64,000 nt of DNA from positions 1 to 64,000 of the forward strand of contig NZ_LATZ01000131.1 in the NCBI RefSeq assembly GCF_000981385.1. Direction: 5' to 3'. The stretch's first letter is position 1; the number at the start of each line of letters is the position of its first letter. Origin of the DNA: Bacillus sp. SA1-12 (GTDB taxonomy: Bacteria; Bacillota; Bacilli; Bacillales; Bacillaceae). The notes below the pieces were generated by a model. It was not told the origin of the DNA, made no database searches, and worked only from the letters and a program-made list of their open reading frames with translations. Position numbers and translations under genes: made by a program. Shown in pieces: positions 1 through 9,655 of the stretch.

Positions 1-716
<716 letters not shown>

Positions 717-849
717 GAGTTGATATAGCTCATAAAATGTACTAGTTTAGTACGTTGTTTTGTTAATCAAAATTAACGTTGGCACGCTTGGTTTTGTTTA
801 GTTTTCAAAGATCATTTAGTTTGTCGTTTCGTCTAGAAGCGACTTTCTT

Positions 850-878
850 AATATATCATTACCACTTCTTCGTGTCAA
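850..878 (-). promoter_or_regulatory. rRNA operon promoter
   Basis: On the minus strand a perfect -35 TTGACA (873-878) is followed after 17 bp by TATATT (850-855), reading toward the 16S gene. The leader between promoter and 16S (717-849) contains CTTTGAAAACTAAACAAAAC at about 792-811, the boxA-like antitermination sequence usual in Bacillus rrn leaders. Only one strong promoter is evident here. Confidence 0.8.
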
Positions 879-982
879 CAACTTTTTCCAAAAACTTTTT
901 GATGAAAATTGAGACAGAAGCCGCTGTGTACATTATTCTGTAACAGCGACGTTTAATAATATATCACCTCAAATAAACTAAG

Positions 983-1855
983 TCAACACTTTTTCTCAAC
1001 AAAATATGCACGATGAAAAACATCCTTGCCTTTTGTCTCAACTCGTTTAATGGAAACATAATTTTTTTCAACTAAATACTCTAATAGAACACTAAGATCT
1101 ACAGAATAATACGTTAATTCTGGATGATGGTGCAACTCATTATAAAACCAATATTCTTTTTCTGACATAACCGCGAGTATATGAGCTGCTCCAACCTCAG
1201 TTTTCGAATGAATCAGGAAGTCGCTTGCTAGAAATAATAGTTCCAGCCTTTTTTCTAATGACTCATCACTTTCAACTAATTCCTTATATAGCTTATAGAT
1301 TTGCGGTTCAATTTTTTTTACCTGGTTCCAAACAGTTACCTCAGGGTAAAAGCCTTGATCAATTACTTCAAGTCTTGCCAAATGATGAAGTGCATGAACA
1401 ATATGGTTATAGGCATCCAATAGCTGCCTTGATTCAAAGAAAACCTTTCCTTCCAGATATCTTCGTATCAGCTTGCCGTATTCAATGCCAATTTTTAATT
1501 TGCGTTCTGAAAATGGAAATGTGCGCAAACGTTCAATGAGCCCAATTATGTATTCATTACGATCAAAAAGAATTTTCCCGTTTAACACCCAATCAACAAT
1601 TCTCCTATTTGTTCCTAACAGAATCGCTTCATTTAATTCGTCCTCTGACATAACCGTTAATGATGCTCTTTTGTTTTCATATTCATAATGCTTCACAAAT
1701 AATGAATGGTCTGAATCTTTTATGATAACTAATAAAGCAACATCTAAATTATCTGTTAATGGTGAAGTTTCATTTCGTTTTTCAATCATTATGATTGCTA
1801 ATGTATTTGAGTGACTAGCCCTTTCTTGATAGATCGGACGGAGAATATTTTCCAT
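983..1855 (-). CDS. ygxA: Nucleotidyltransferase-like protein YgxA
   Basis: The 290-residue product begins MENILRPIYQERA, as YgxA does, and lies immediately upstream of an rRNA operon as in B. subtilis. It belongs to a nucleotidyltransferase-like family with an N-terminal transferase-type domain and a helical C-terminal part; no substrate is established. Two consecutive ATG codons follow GGAGG. The second (1855) has the better spacing of about 7 nt and matches the family start. The gene is divergent from ygzB across a 247-bp gap. It has no signal peptide or membrane segment, so it is cytoplasmic. Identification rests on sequence recall and synteny. Confidence 0.88.
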   Translation of the reverse strand: MENILRPIYQERASHSNTLAIIMIEKRNETSPLTDNLDVALLVIIKDSDHSLFVKHYEYENKRASLTVMSEDELNEAILLGTNRRIVDWVLNGKILFDRNEYIIGLIERLRTFPFSERKLKIGIEYGKLIRRYLEGKVFFESRQLLDAYNHIVHALHHLARLEVIDQGFYPEVTVWNQVKKIEPQIYKLYKELVESDESLEKRLELLFLASDFLIHSKTEVGAAHILAVMSEKEYWFYNELHHHPELTYYSVDLSVLLEYLVEKNYVSIKRVETKGKDVFHRAYFVEKKC

Positions 1856-2102
1856 CATTATTCCTCCAATATATGGACTTTATTAATGTTTTCTACATAT
1901 AAAAGCAAAATCCCTTTTCAAAATCGAACGATAAGGGTAAGTTTTGAGGGATTACTAAACTCAAAAATGAACCTCTGATAGTATAAAGGACGATCAGCCT
2001 TTAAAACAAACATTAATTTCTGATGAACATGATAAAAGTTAGATGAGTAAACGATTTATCTGCTGTACAAGCTGTGCTATAGTAAACAAAGGAGGTTTAA
2101 TT

Positions 2103-2462
2103 ATGGCTCGTAAATATTCTAGTAAAATAAATAAAATAAGAACTTTTGCTCTTAGCTTAATTTTTGTAGGCTTCATTATTATGTATGTTGGCGTTTTCTT
2201 TAGAACAAACATGTGGGTCATGACGATTTTTATGATGCTGGGAATGCTTTCGATCATCGCAAGCACCGTTGTTTACTTTTGGATTGGAATGCTCTCTACC
2301 AAAGCTGTGCAGGTTATTTGTCCATCCTGTGAGAAACCGACGAAAATCCTTGGCCGAGTGGATATGTGCATGTATTGTAAAGAACCATTAACATTGGATA
2401 AGGATTTAGAAGGTAAAGAGTTTAATGAGGATTATAATCGTAAAAAAATGAAGACTGAATAA
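2103..2462 (+). CDS. ygzB: UPF0295 membrane protein YgzB
   Basis: This 119-residue protein starts MARKYSSKINKIRTFALSL after AAGGAGG (2089-2095); an upstream in-frame ATG at 2043 lacks such a site. Two hydrophobic segments lie at about residues 15-35 and 43-65. A C-terminal domain follows with two CxxC pairs (CPSC and CMYC), a likely zinc ribbon facing the cytoplasm. Length, sequence and position between ygxA and perR match B. subtilis YgzB. The function is unknown. A strong hairpin terminator follows 36 nt after the stop. Confidence 0.92.
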   Translation: MARKYSSKINKIRTFALSLIFVGFIIMYVGVFFRTNMWVMTIFMMLGMLSIIASTVVYFWIGMLSTKAVQVICPSCEKPTKILGRVDMCMYCKEPLTLDKDLEGKEFNEDYNRKKMKTE

Positions 2463-2497
2463 GAGCAGCGCATCACTTAAGAGTACTGCTAAACATA

Positions 2498-2528
2498 AGA
2501 ACGGCTGAATTTCAGCCGTTCTTTTTCT
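2498..2528. terminator. Terminator after ygzB, possibly bidirectional
   Basis: An 11-bp stem (AAGAACGGCTG / CAGCCGTTCTT) with a 5-nt loop is followed by CTTTTTCTTT on the plus strand. On the minus strand it overlaps the ancestral end of the broken membrane gene next door. Confidence 0.85.
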
Positions 2529-3007
2529 TTATAAGCTTCTTAATCGCTTTAAAATTCATCAAAAGAATGCTGAAGATAAAGGGATAAGCAATGGCGGAAT
2601 ACCAGATCTTCCACCCGGTATATTGAAAAAGGGCTGTTTCTTTAGCCAGACATTCAAAACCAACTGAAAAAACTGTCTACACCTAAAATGTAAAGGCATT
2701 TGAATGCTATGCTTTTGTGTAGGGGATAGAAATTTAAAAACAATAAGTTAATAGGGATAAAATAAAAATATTGTCTAAGAAACGCCTTAAGCTCAAGGCC
2801 TTCTCCAAAATAACCATAAAGGGAGTAGTATTTTCCTAGAAGCAAATCAATATTTGTTCCAAAAAACAACGCGAACAACGTCGTCGAATACATTTCTATA
2901 CCGCTTAGCCTTTTCGGCATAAACACGACGATCACATTGAGGATAATAAAGAAAAGATAGAAAAACATCCACATAAAAGGTATCTCCCTCATTCTTTTCA
3001 TTCTCAA
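2512..3007 (-). pseudogene. Frameshifted four-helix membrane protein
   Basis: The uninterrupted frame (2654-3007) encodes 117 residues with three hydrophobic segments, then ends soon after ILGVDSF. Read one base later, downstream sequence continues without a stop as SVGFECLAKETALFQYTGWK and a further hydrophobic segment, ending at a TGA at 2512 inside the ygzB terminator. The shift maps to a run of six A at 2667-2672 (T on the coding strand); five would restore a protein of about 164 residues. I recognise the sequence style as an unnamed membrane family common in Bacillus, without known function. A real mutation and a homopolymer sequencing error are both possible. Confidence 0.75.
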
Positions 3008-3143
3008 GATTCATTATCTCTTATGAATGAAAAAATTATCACACGAGAGAGAATTTAGCCTTATCGGATTAGTAATAACCTATATATATCCTTCTTAAGC
3101 TTGAATCTTTAAGCAGAGGGTATTAATGCCGTTAAGTTGGCAT

Positions 3144-3176
3144 AAAAAAACAAGCTCAGCATTTAAACCGAGCTTG
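3144..3176 (-). terminator. perR terminator
   Basis: On the minus strand CAAGCTCGG...CTGAGCTTG is followed by seven T (3144-3150). The stem begins 2 nt after the perR stop codon. Confidence 0.85.
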
Positions 3177-3178
3177 CA

Positions 3179-3616
3179 TTAATGAGTTTCTTTCTTTTCA
3201 CAATCCTTGCAAACACCATATATCTCCATACGATGATGGCTAACATTAAATCCTGTTACATGTGCTGCAAGCGCCTCAACCTCATCAAGTCCTGGGTAAT
3301 GGAAATCGACAATTTTACCACAGCTTTCACAAATACAGTGATAGTGATCAGACGTTACAAAATCAAATCGACTTGATGCATCGCCATACGTTAATTCCTT
3401 TACAAGTCCAACTTCACGAAATACCCTTAAGTTGTTGTAGACTGTCGCAACACTCATATTAGGGAATTTTCCTTCTAACGCTTTATATATATCATCTGCA
3501 GTCGGGTGTGTCATGGAATCGACTAAGAATTCTAGTATAGCATGACGTTGAGGTGTTATTCGAACTCCAGTTTGCTTTAATGTTTCTAACGCATCTTTTA
3601 ATTGATGTTCTGACAT
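3179..3616 (-). CDS. perR: Peroxide-stress repressor PerR
   Basis: A 145-residue Fur-family repressor, the same length as B. subtilis PerR. All five regulatory-metal ligands are at the same numbers (His37, Asp85, His91, His93, Asp104), and so are the four structural zinc cysteines (Cys96, Cys99, Cys136, Cys139). In this family, iron-catalysed oxidation of His37 or His91 releases DNA. The winged helix occupies residues 1-80 and the dimerisation domain the rest. The ribosome site is AGTGAGGTG. A Per box and promoter lie just upstream, so it is probably autoregulated. The peroxidase gene bcp is close by. Confidence 0.97.
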   Translation of the reverse strand: MSEHQLKDALETLKQTGVRITPQRHAILEFLVDSMTHPTADDIYKALEGKFPNMSVATVYNNLRVFREVGLVKELTYGDASSRFDFVTSDHYHCICESCGKIVDFHYPGLDEVEALAAHVTGFNVSHHRMEIYGVCKDCEKKETH

Positions 3617-3651
3617 CCGCCATGCACCTCACTTTAATAAATATTCTTACT

Positions 3652-3666
3652 TTATAATGTTTATAA
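3652..3666. promoter_or_regulatory. Per box upstream of perR
   Basis: TTATAATGTTTATAA matches the PerR consensus TTATAATNATTATAA at 13 of 14 defined positions. It lies just downstream of the predicted -10 element, where a bound repressor would block initiation. Confidence 0.85.
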
Positions 3667-3668
3667 TT

Positions 3669-3698
3669 AGTGTACATTGTGACTAAGACTTTTGTCAA
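3669..3698 (-). promoter_or_regulatory. perR promoter
   Basis: TTGACA (3693-3698) and TACACT (3669-3674) are 18 bp apart on the minus strand, directly upstream of the Per box. Confidence 0.65.
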
Positions 3699-3834
3699 TT
3701 ATTCTTTATATATGCAATATAATCTGAAATCATATCCTTCTTCAAGCCTAAACTTCCCGTACCAAAAGGTAAATATATCCTTTCAATTTACAGATGCTAT
3801 CCCTATTGTTTACTTTCAAAAAGGAATCATACGA

Positions 3835-4788
3835 TTAATATCGTTTTTGTAAAGAAATGATGTTTTCCATACTTGAAATTTGACCATCTAAATAATCTCT
3901 TAGATTTTTTTCAAATATTTGCATCGCTCTAGGTAAATAATTTTTCGTAATACCAGATAAGTGCGGAGTAACTGTTACATTTTCCATATCCCAAAATGGG
4001 TGATCTTCATTCAGTGGTTCTTTTTCAAATACGTCAAGAACGACGTGTTTAATTTCTTTTTCATTTAATGCTTGGATAAGATCTTTTTCAATGACAGCGT
4101 CACCTCTGCCGATATTAATAAAGACCGCATCCTCCTTCATTCGCTTAAATGCCTCATATGTTAAAAGGCCTTTTGTTTGCTCAGTGCTAGGCAGAACGGA
4201 AATAATAAAGTCAGCCTTCTCCATTGGAAGAAGCATATCTTTAAATGAATATGTTTTATGAAAGGAATCGACCTCTCTTCCATCTCGGTTCATACCAAGA
4301 ACCTGCATTCCGAAAGCATCTGACAGTTTAGCTATTGCTGTACCGATCGCCCCCGCTCCTAAAATATAGACGGTGTTCCCGTAGAGCTCCTCCATTCGTA
4401 CACGACGGTCCCATTTATGCTCTTTTTGGTTTTCCAAAAGCGTGCTGGCCTGGCGGGAAATCTGCAGCATCATCGCGATACAATACTCTGCCATCGGAAT
4501 GGCATGAACTCCTTTAGAATTTGTAACATGGACCTTTTGCTTTTCAAGCTGTTCAAATGGCATTTTCTCAATACCCGCCGAGGCAACCATGATCTATTTT
4601 AAGTTTGTTGCAGCCTTTATATGCTCGTCCGTTAAATCCTCACCATAGGTTAAGATAATTTCCGCCTTAGGTAAGATGTCTTTTGCTTCATTTATTTTTT
4701 GATCATGATAAAACGTTATATTTTTAAAATTGCTTTCTAACTGCTCTTTCATGTGATTAGGCAGTTTTACTGTTGATAGGACAATCAC
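3835..4788 (-). pseudogene. D-2-hydroxyacid dehydrogenase, interrupted by a nonsense codon
   Basis: Two adjacent in-frame segments (4597-4788 and 3835-4593) together form a full 317-codon NAD-dependent D-2-hydroxyacid dehydrogenase. They are separated only by a TAG at 4594-4596, in the context ATNLK-stop-IMVASAG, where relatives usually have Trp; TGG to TAG is one base change. The C-terminal part keeps the NAD motif GAGAIG, the catalytic Arg region (NIGRGD) and TPHLSG with the catalytic His. The best start is GTG at 4788 after AGAAGGGAA. Unless the stop is suppressed, no active enzyme is made. The substrate is unknown. Confidence 0.85.
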
Positions 4789-5184
4789 GTGAAAAATTCC
4801 CTTCTCTATGTATTCAAAATAAAAGCGCAAGCCCTTCTTCTGCATAAGGCAAAAGACGTTTTGGAATAGAATACGTTCTTTTCTTCATTCCGACGATGTC
4901 TGACCTGCGGGACCAGGCGCTGGCATTACAATAACGCGACGTCAATATCCATGCCTCCACTTGCATATCCTGTGCTTCGGAACCGGATGGCGAAACGCTT
5001 TCCATATCCCGAATTTCATCGTTAAGACACAAAAAAGAGTGCGGATCATTGTCCGCACTTAGTCCGGCGCTAACATTTGAGGAGGTAATGCCTTCTGTAT
5101 AGAATACGCATTTTCCTGCAAATTGGCTGGACGTTTGCCTTATCTGTGAAAAAATAGGCATTATTATTTTAGTATCCTTCTTAC
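4789..5184. other. GC-richer intergenic stretch, no convincing gene
   Basis: The 396-bp gap between bcp and the broken dehydrogenase is richer in G and C than its surroundings. A minus-strand open frame crosses it but passes through the terminator at 5031-5059, overlaps bcp in another frame and has no family resemblance, so I do not call it. An inverted repeat, CCTGcgggaCCAGG, lies at about 4914-4928. No riboswitch class I know fits. Confidence 0.5.
5031..5059 (-). terminator. Terminator downstream of bcp
   Basis: On the minus strand AGTGCGGAC...ATCCGCACT with a short loop is followed by TTTTTT (5031-5036). It probably ends the channel-bcp transcript. Confidence 0.8.
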
Positions 5185-5655
5185 TTAGGATTGCTGTTCT
5201 TTTATGTACTCTAAGGCTTCCTGAACATGATCTTTCACTTTTACCTTTCTCCATTCCTTGATCAAATTTCCCTCTGGATCAATAATAAAAGTGGAACGTT
5301 CAATTCCCATATATTCTTTTCCAAAATTCTTTTTCAGCTTCCAGACTCCGTAAGCCTCAGCAAGTTTATGTTCATCATCGACCAATAGCTTAAACGGAAG
5401 ATCGTACTTATCCTTAAACTTTTGGTGTTTTTCTTGAGGGTCTGGGCTAACACCGATAATGACTGCATTTACATCAGCAAAGCTTTGATGCTGATCCCTA
5501 AAATCACATGCTTCTGTTGTACATCCAGGTGTCATATCCTTTGGATAAAAATATAAAACAATATATTTCCCTCTGTAATCAGCAAGCTTCGTTTGTTCAC
5601 CATTATCAGCGACTAATTCCACATCCGGAGCAATGCTGCCAATTTCAACTGTCAT
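5185..5655 (-). CDS. bcp: Thioredoxin-dependent thiol peroxidase Bcp
   Basis: This 156-residue peroxiredoxin of the BCP/PrxQ type reduces hydrogen and organic peroxides in the cytoplasm. The peroxidatic cysteine sits in PKDMTPGCTTEACDF, with a second cysteine five residues later as the likely resolving residue. The rest of the thioredoxin fold is intact, including FRDQHQSF and ERSTFIIDPEG. An upstream frame extends further, but TTGGAGGG directly before ATG 5655 decides the start. The position next to perR matches ygaF (bcp) of B. subtilis. No Per box is visible just upstream. The channel gene begins the same probable transcript 60 bp before it. Confidence 0.95.
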   Translation of the reverse strand: MTVEIGSIAPDVELVADNGEQTKLADYRGKYIVLYFYPKDMTPGCTTEACDFRDQHQSFADVNAVIIGVSPDPQEKHQKFKDKYDLPFKLLVDDEHKLAEAYGVWKLKKNFGKEYMGIERSTFIIDPEGNLIKEWRKVKVKDHVQEALEYIKEQQS

Positions 5656-5715
5656 ATCTATCCCTCCAATAAATCGTTCTACTTTAAGCGTAACCAACTT
5701 TTGCTTTTCGTACAA

Positions 5716-6120
5716 CTATTTACTATTATCAATGCCTATTACAGTACGAGCAAGGAAAACTGCTGGAAGGATATAGCCAATTAATGCTTCAATAACAGCT
5801 AGCAACCTGCCAATGCCGATTGGCACAATATCGCCATAGCCTACTGAAAACAACGTAACTGCACTAAAATAAAGCGAAGTGAAGAGCTTGTCAAAATAAT
5901 CCCCGGTTAAAGAATTGCCTGCTTCACTTAAAACGTCCAAGTTACTTTCCATGCAAATAAGATAAATCATCCCAAAACCAATTAACAGCGACAAATAAAG
6001 ATAGGTAATGATAATGATAGTATCAAAGGACAGAAAATTTTTCTGAAAGCAAGCAACGACCACATTCTTAAAATTCATGAAAATACAGACGGCAATAAAC
6101 ACGCAAAATAAAAGCTCCAC
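5716..6120 (-). CDS. Small potassium-channel-like membrane protein
   Basis: A 134-residue protein with hydrophobic segments at about 2-20, 36-58 and 92-118. A pore signature, TLFSVGYGDIVP, closely matches the TVGYG selectivity filter with Ser for Thr before VGYGD. The arrangement is that of the Ion_trans_2 family: two core helices around a pore loop, with one extra N-terminal helix. No RCK regulatory domain is attached, so gating is unknown. GTG at 6120, about 10 nt after AGGG, is the preferred start; GTG at 6129 is too close to it. It is probably cotranscribed with bcp. Confidence 0.8.
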   Translation of the reverse strand: MELLFCVFIAVCIFMNFKNVVVACFQKNFLSFDTIIIITYLYLSLLIGFGMIYLICMESNLDVLSEAGNSLTGDYFDKLFTSLYFSAVTLFSVGYGDIVPIGIGRLLAVIEALIGYILPAVFLARTVIGIDNSK

Positions 6121-6327
6121 ATAGACCACACCCTAATCATCTTGCGCTTTTTACACTATATGACAAGCATAGGGGTGGTTATTCAACTGAGTTCGTTTTT
6201 AGGATTATAAAAAGCGGATTTAAGTCTACAGGCTTCTCTGCTTTATAAAGGACATTCCCTTTTGCCTTCTTAATCTAGCTTTGCCAAACCTATTGGCCTA
6301 TTCTTTGTTTGTCTAGGTTTCATTTAC

Positions 6328-6640
6328 TTTGATGCCTTCTACGGGACTTTCTTTCGCTCTCTTTCTTGGTTTTGTCCCTTTGATGCTTTCTACAGGACTT
6401 TTCTTTCGCTTTCTGTCTTGGTTTTGTCCCTTTGATGCCCTCTACGAGACTTTTCATTGGCTCTTTGTCTTCAATTTGTCCCTTTAATACCTTCTTCGAG
6501 ACTTTTCTTTCGCTCTTTGACCTCGATTTGTCCCTTTGATGCCTTCTCTACTAGACTTTTCTTTCACTCTCTGTCTTCAATTGGTCCCTTTGATGCTTTC
6601 TACAGGACTTTTCATCCTCTGAATGTATAAATTTTGTCCC
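6328..6640. repeat. Tandem repeat, six units of about 52 bp
   Basis: Six imperfect copies of a unit containing TTTGATGCYTTCTACRRGAC, then TTTTCTTTCGCTCT and TTGTCCC, recur at about 6331, 6382, 6434, 6486, 6538 and 6592. The period of 51-54 bp is not a multiple of three, and stops interrupt every frame, so this is not coding repeat. It fills most of the 714-bp gap between the channel gene and the ABC operon. Similar intergenic repeats occur in other Bacillaceae, to my recollection. The role is unknown. Confidence 0.85.
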
Positions 6641-6720
6641 ATAACTCCCTTATGAAAAATATTTCTTTTGCCTCAACTTCTAACTTTGTTCCTTATCCCC
6701 ATTAAGATGAACATTAAGAA

Positions 6721-6748
6721 GGCGTGAATCCCTATAAGAATTCACGCC
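6721..6748. terminator. Hairpin at the end of the ABC operon
   Basis: GGCGTGAAT / ATTCACGCC forms a 9-bp stem with a 10-nt loop, 86 bp past the last permease stop. The following T tract is poor, so it may be a weak terminator or an RNA-stabilising hairpin. Confidence 0.5.
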
Positions 6749-6834
6749 TAAACATCATGTGTTTTACCTTTTTGACACCTTATCAAAACCTGCCCGGTAT
6801 TAATTCTTCTCCTTGGGATAATACAGAGTCAAAT

Positions 6835-7620
6835 CTAATTCCCCGCACCGCGATATCTTTTTACACCTGCATTCCATAAAAACACAGAGATTGCAAAAAA
6901 TCCGACTCCCATTACTGGAGTTAAGTACGAGTACATATACCATTCTTCTTTTTCCAGAAAAAATGCTGCTGGATAAACACCAACAAAAGCAAATGGCAGG
7001 ATCCATGTCAGAACAAAGCGGATTACTGAATTATAAATATCAACCGGATATCGTCCATAGTTCCCGATATTGTACATCATTGGCATAAGCGATGTCCGCG
7101 CATCAGACCAAAAGCCAATGCTTGCCAAGGAAACGAAAATTCCGGCATAGACAAGCGCCCCGCTAATAACAAAGACAAGAAAGAAAAGAACATCATACCA
7201 TTGAAAGCTTAAGCCCAGCTGAACGGAGGCGTACCCCATGATCACAATGCCGGTAATCGCGCCGAATAAGGATTCGAGCTCCATCCGCTCCAAAATAACC
7301 TGAAACAGACTATGGATTGGTCTTGTTAAAATCCGGTCCATTTCTCCTTTTACAATATAGCGCTCATTAAAATCCCAGATATTAAAGAATGCGCCAAAAA
7401 CAGCATATGGAACAAGGAAAAAGCCATAAATAAAAATAATTTCATCACGTGTCCAGCCGCTTAAAAACTGAGTATGTCCAAAGACGACAAGGATAAAAAC
7501 GAGGTTTGTCGCTTGAAACAGCATATCAGATAATAGTTCGACCACCATGTCCGCCCGATACTGCATTCTTGTTTTCATATACTGACCGATATACTGTGTA
7601 AGCATGGATAAATAAAACAT
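6835..7620 (-). CDS. ABC-2 type permease, DUF990 family
   Basis: A 261-residue integral membrane protein with about six hydrophobic segments, of the ABC-2 family that pairs as two different permeases with one NatA-like ATPase. It starts 4 nt after the stop of the upstream permease, behind GGGGTGAGG, so translation is probably coupled. Together the three genes (ATPase 8425-9444, permease 7625-8416, this one) would form an exporter. Relatives are annotated as drug or viologen exporters; the substrate cannot be read here. Confidence 0.88.
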   Translation of the reverse strand: MFYLSMLTQYIGQYMKTRMQYRADMVVELLSDMLFQATNLVFILVVFGHTQFLSGWTRDEIIFIYGFFLVPYAVFGAFFNIWDFNERYIVKGEMDRILTRPIHSLFQVILERMELESLFGAITGIVIMGYASVQLGLSFQWYDVLFFLVFVISGALVYAGIFVSLASIGFWSDARTSLMPMMYNIGNYGRYPVDIYNSVIRFVLTWILPFAFVGVYPAAFFLEKEEWYMYSYLTPVMGVGFFAISVFLWNAGVKRYRGAGN

Positions 7621-7624
7621 GGCC

Positions 7625-8416
7625 TCACCCCCCTTGGATAATCATTCGTTTTTTCGCTAGTGACCAAAGCAGCTGAATGGGAATGATTAATACCAATGCC
7701 CAAAAAGCCTGCAACAGTATGGCTTGAAGAACTTCATTTCCAGTTATCCCCTCTGTAAAAATCATACTTGGGATATAGCTTATCGCCTGGAACGGAAAAT
7801 ACGTCATAACCTCTTGTGCCCATAAAGGATAAAAGCTGATTGGCAAAAGCAAACCGGAAAATAAATCGATAATTACTCGTTTGGCTCTCATTAGACCATC
7901 ATTATTAAATAAGAAAAAGGTGAGCATCCCGGTAACTAGATTAATTTGAGTATTAATAATAAAACTAAATAATAGCGAACTTGCAAAAAGCAGCCATGTT
8001 TCTCCATTAGATGAGAAATTCATCGGAAACACCAGCCCGACAATGACCATACCTGGCACCGAGAAAAAGACTAAACGAAAGATGCCTTCTCCAAATGCCT
8101 GCATCGTCTTCATTCCCAAATAGTTATATGGCCTGATCAATTCAACAGCCACTTTTCCTTCTTTTATTTCCAATGCTATTTCTCGATCAATATTATTAAA
8201 ATAAAAGGCCCTTGCCATCCATGAAACGGCCACATATGTCGTCATTTGCACAGCGGATAAGCCCTCAATTGATTCCTTGCCGCCATAAATGGCAGTCCAT
8301 AAAAAGTAGTAAGCTCCTATGTTAATACTGTATATCAGGATTCCGCTATAATAGTTCGTTCGGTATGCAAGCATCATTAAAAAGCGGATCCTGATCATTT
8401 CAATATATTTATCCAT
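7625..8416 (-). CDS. ABC-2 type permease, DUF990 family
   Basis: The 263-residue first permease of the exporter has six predicted membrane helices and the same general family as its downstream partner, though the two are only distantly alike. Two ATG codons are adjacent; 8416 is better spaced from GAGG, which overlaps the TGA stop of the ATPase gene. This overlap suggests translational coupling and fixed stoichiometry. Confidence 0.88.
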   Translation of the reverse strand: MDKYIEMIRIRFLMMLAYRTNYYSGILIYSINIGAYYFLWTAIYGGKESIEGLSAVQMTTYVAVSWMARAFYFNNIDREIALEIKEGKVAVELIRPYNYLGMKTMQAFGEGIFRLVFFSVPGMVIVGLVFPMNFSSNGETWLLFASSLLFSFIINTQINLVTGMLTFFLFNNDGLMRAKRVIIDLFSGLLLPISFYPLWAQEVMTYFPFQAISYIPSMIFTEGITGNEVLQAILLQAFWALVLIIPIQLLWSLAKKRMIIQGG

Positions 8417-8424
8417 CATCCACC

Positions 8425-9444
8425 TCAGCTTGTTAATGCCTCTCCCTTTTCATAGATTTTTCGAATAACCTCTTCCGTAGAAATTTCCATCACACTTAAA
8501 TCTTTAATTTGATGGGCACCCACTATCCGGCCAATAAGCTCAGACATTTGCGCTTCCTTGTCACTAACAAGTGCTGTCCACACGTTTAACTTATCACCCT
8601 TTTGCCAAATGACATCTAAATCAGCCGTTAAAAAGGACAATTGCTGCTCGATTACTTTATCAGCAAACTGGAATTGTATCTGTTTGCCCTCTCCCCAATG
8701 AGACCGTAATTCCTCCAGCTGTCCGTCATAAATAACTCTTCCTTCATCGAGCATAACAACCCGTTCACATAGCGCTTCAATATCGGAAAGGTCGTGTGTC
8801 GTTAAAAGAATCGTTGTTTTGTATTTTTCATTCATCTCTTTTAAAAATTCACGAATCTTTAATTTAACCAGTACATCTAATCCAATCGTCGGTTCATCAA
8901 GGAACAAGAGCGGCGGATTATGAATAAGTGCTGCAGCAAGCTCACATCTCATTCGTTGTCCTAAAGACAGCTTGCGAACCGGCTTATCCAGTAACGGACC
9001 AATATCAAGCGTTTTGATCACATGGTCCATATGCTCGTTATAATCAGCATCTGAAACCTTATAAACCTTTTTTAATAGCCGGAACGATTCCTGGACCGCA
9101 ATATCCCACCATAATTGTGATCTTTGACCAAAGACAACACCTATTGTCCGGACAAAACGTTCCCTCTCTTTATGCGGGTTCATCCCATTAACACGAATCT
9201 CCCCTGAGGTTGGTGTCAAAATCCCTGTCAGCATTTTAATGGAAGTAGATTTCCCAGCACCATTTTCTCCGATATAGCCAACCATTTCCCCTTGCTTTAC
9301 TGTAAAAGACACATCATTTACAGCCGGGATAATTTTATATTGACGATTTAATAAATCGCGAAATGCACCCTTTAATCCTTGCCGGCTTGAATACGACTTA
9401 AACTCTTTACGCAGATTATTGACTTCTATAATATTATTTGTCAT
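8425..9444 (-). CDS. ABC exporter ATP-binding protein
   Basis: A 339-residue ATPase. Walker A is GENGAGKST (about residues 58-66), the signature LSLGQRMR, Walker B LLFLDEPTIGLD, and a switch His is in LLTTHD. It has the longer N-terminal segment (about 40 residues, including SRQGLKGAFRDLLNRQY) typical of the ATPases that partner DUF990 permeases. About 95 C-terminal residues form an accessory domain. AAGGAGGG precedes ATG 9444. It is first in the operon and would energise export from the cytoplasm. Confidence 0.93.
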   Translation of the reverse strand: MTNNIIEVNNLRKEFKSYSSRQGLKGAFRDLLNRQYKIIPAVNDVSFTVKQGEMVGYIGENGAGKSTSIKMLTGILTPTSGEIRVNGMNPHKERERFVRTIGVVFGQRSQLWWDIAVQESFRLLKKVYKVSDADYNEHMDHVIKTLDIGPLLDKPVRKLSLGQRMRCELAAALIHNPPLLFLDEPTIGLDVLVKLKIREFLKEMNEKYKTTILLTTHDLSDIEALCERVVMLDEGRVIYDGQLEELRSHWGEGKQIQFQFADKVIEQQLSFLTADLDVIWQKGDKLNVWTALVSDKEAQMSELIGRIVGAHQIKDLSVMEISTEEVIRKIYEKGEALTS

Positions 9445-9655
9445 TCTAGTCCCTCCTTACTTCACCACAACGAATAGTTTAACGAATCTTTTCAAATACA
9501 ACAATTGCTAAGTCTTTATTTTTTGGATTGAACGTCTGAAGCTGAATAAACAACCAATTTAACAGAGCCTAATAGTAAAAGAGAGTATTACATTTTTTAA
9601 GGCTAATCATTTCATGATAAAATAGTAAAAGATTTTTACATATTAGGAGGCAATC

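Noticed and set aside
4814..5254. Minus-strand open frame of 146 codons between bcp and the dehydrogenase
   Set aside because: It runs through a strong terminator, overlaps bcp in another frame, lacks a ribosome site and resembles no family.
6328..6640. CRISPR array
   Set aside because: Units are directly adjoining and imperfect along their whole length; there are no constant repeats with unique spacers and no cas genes.
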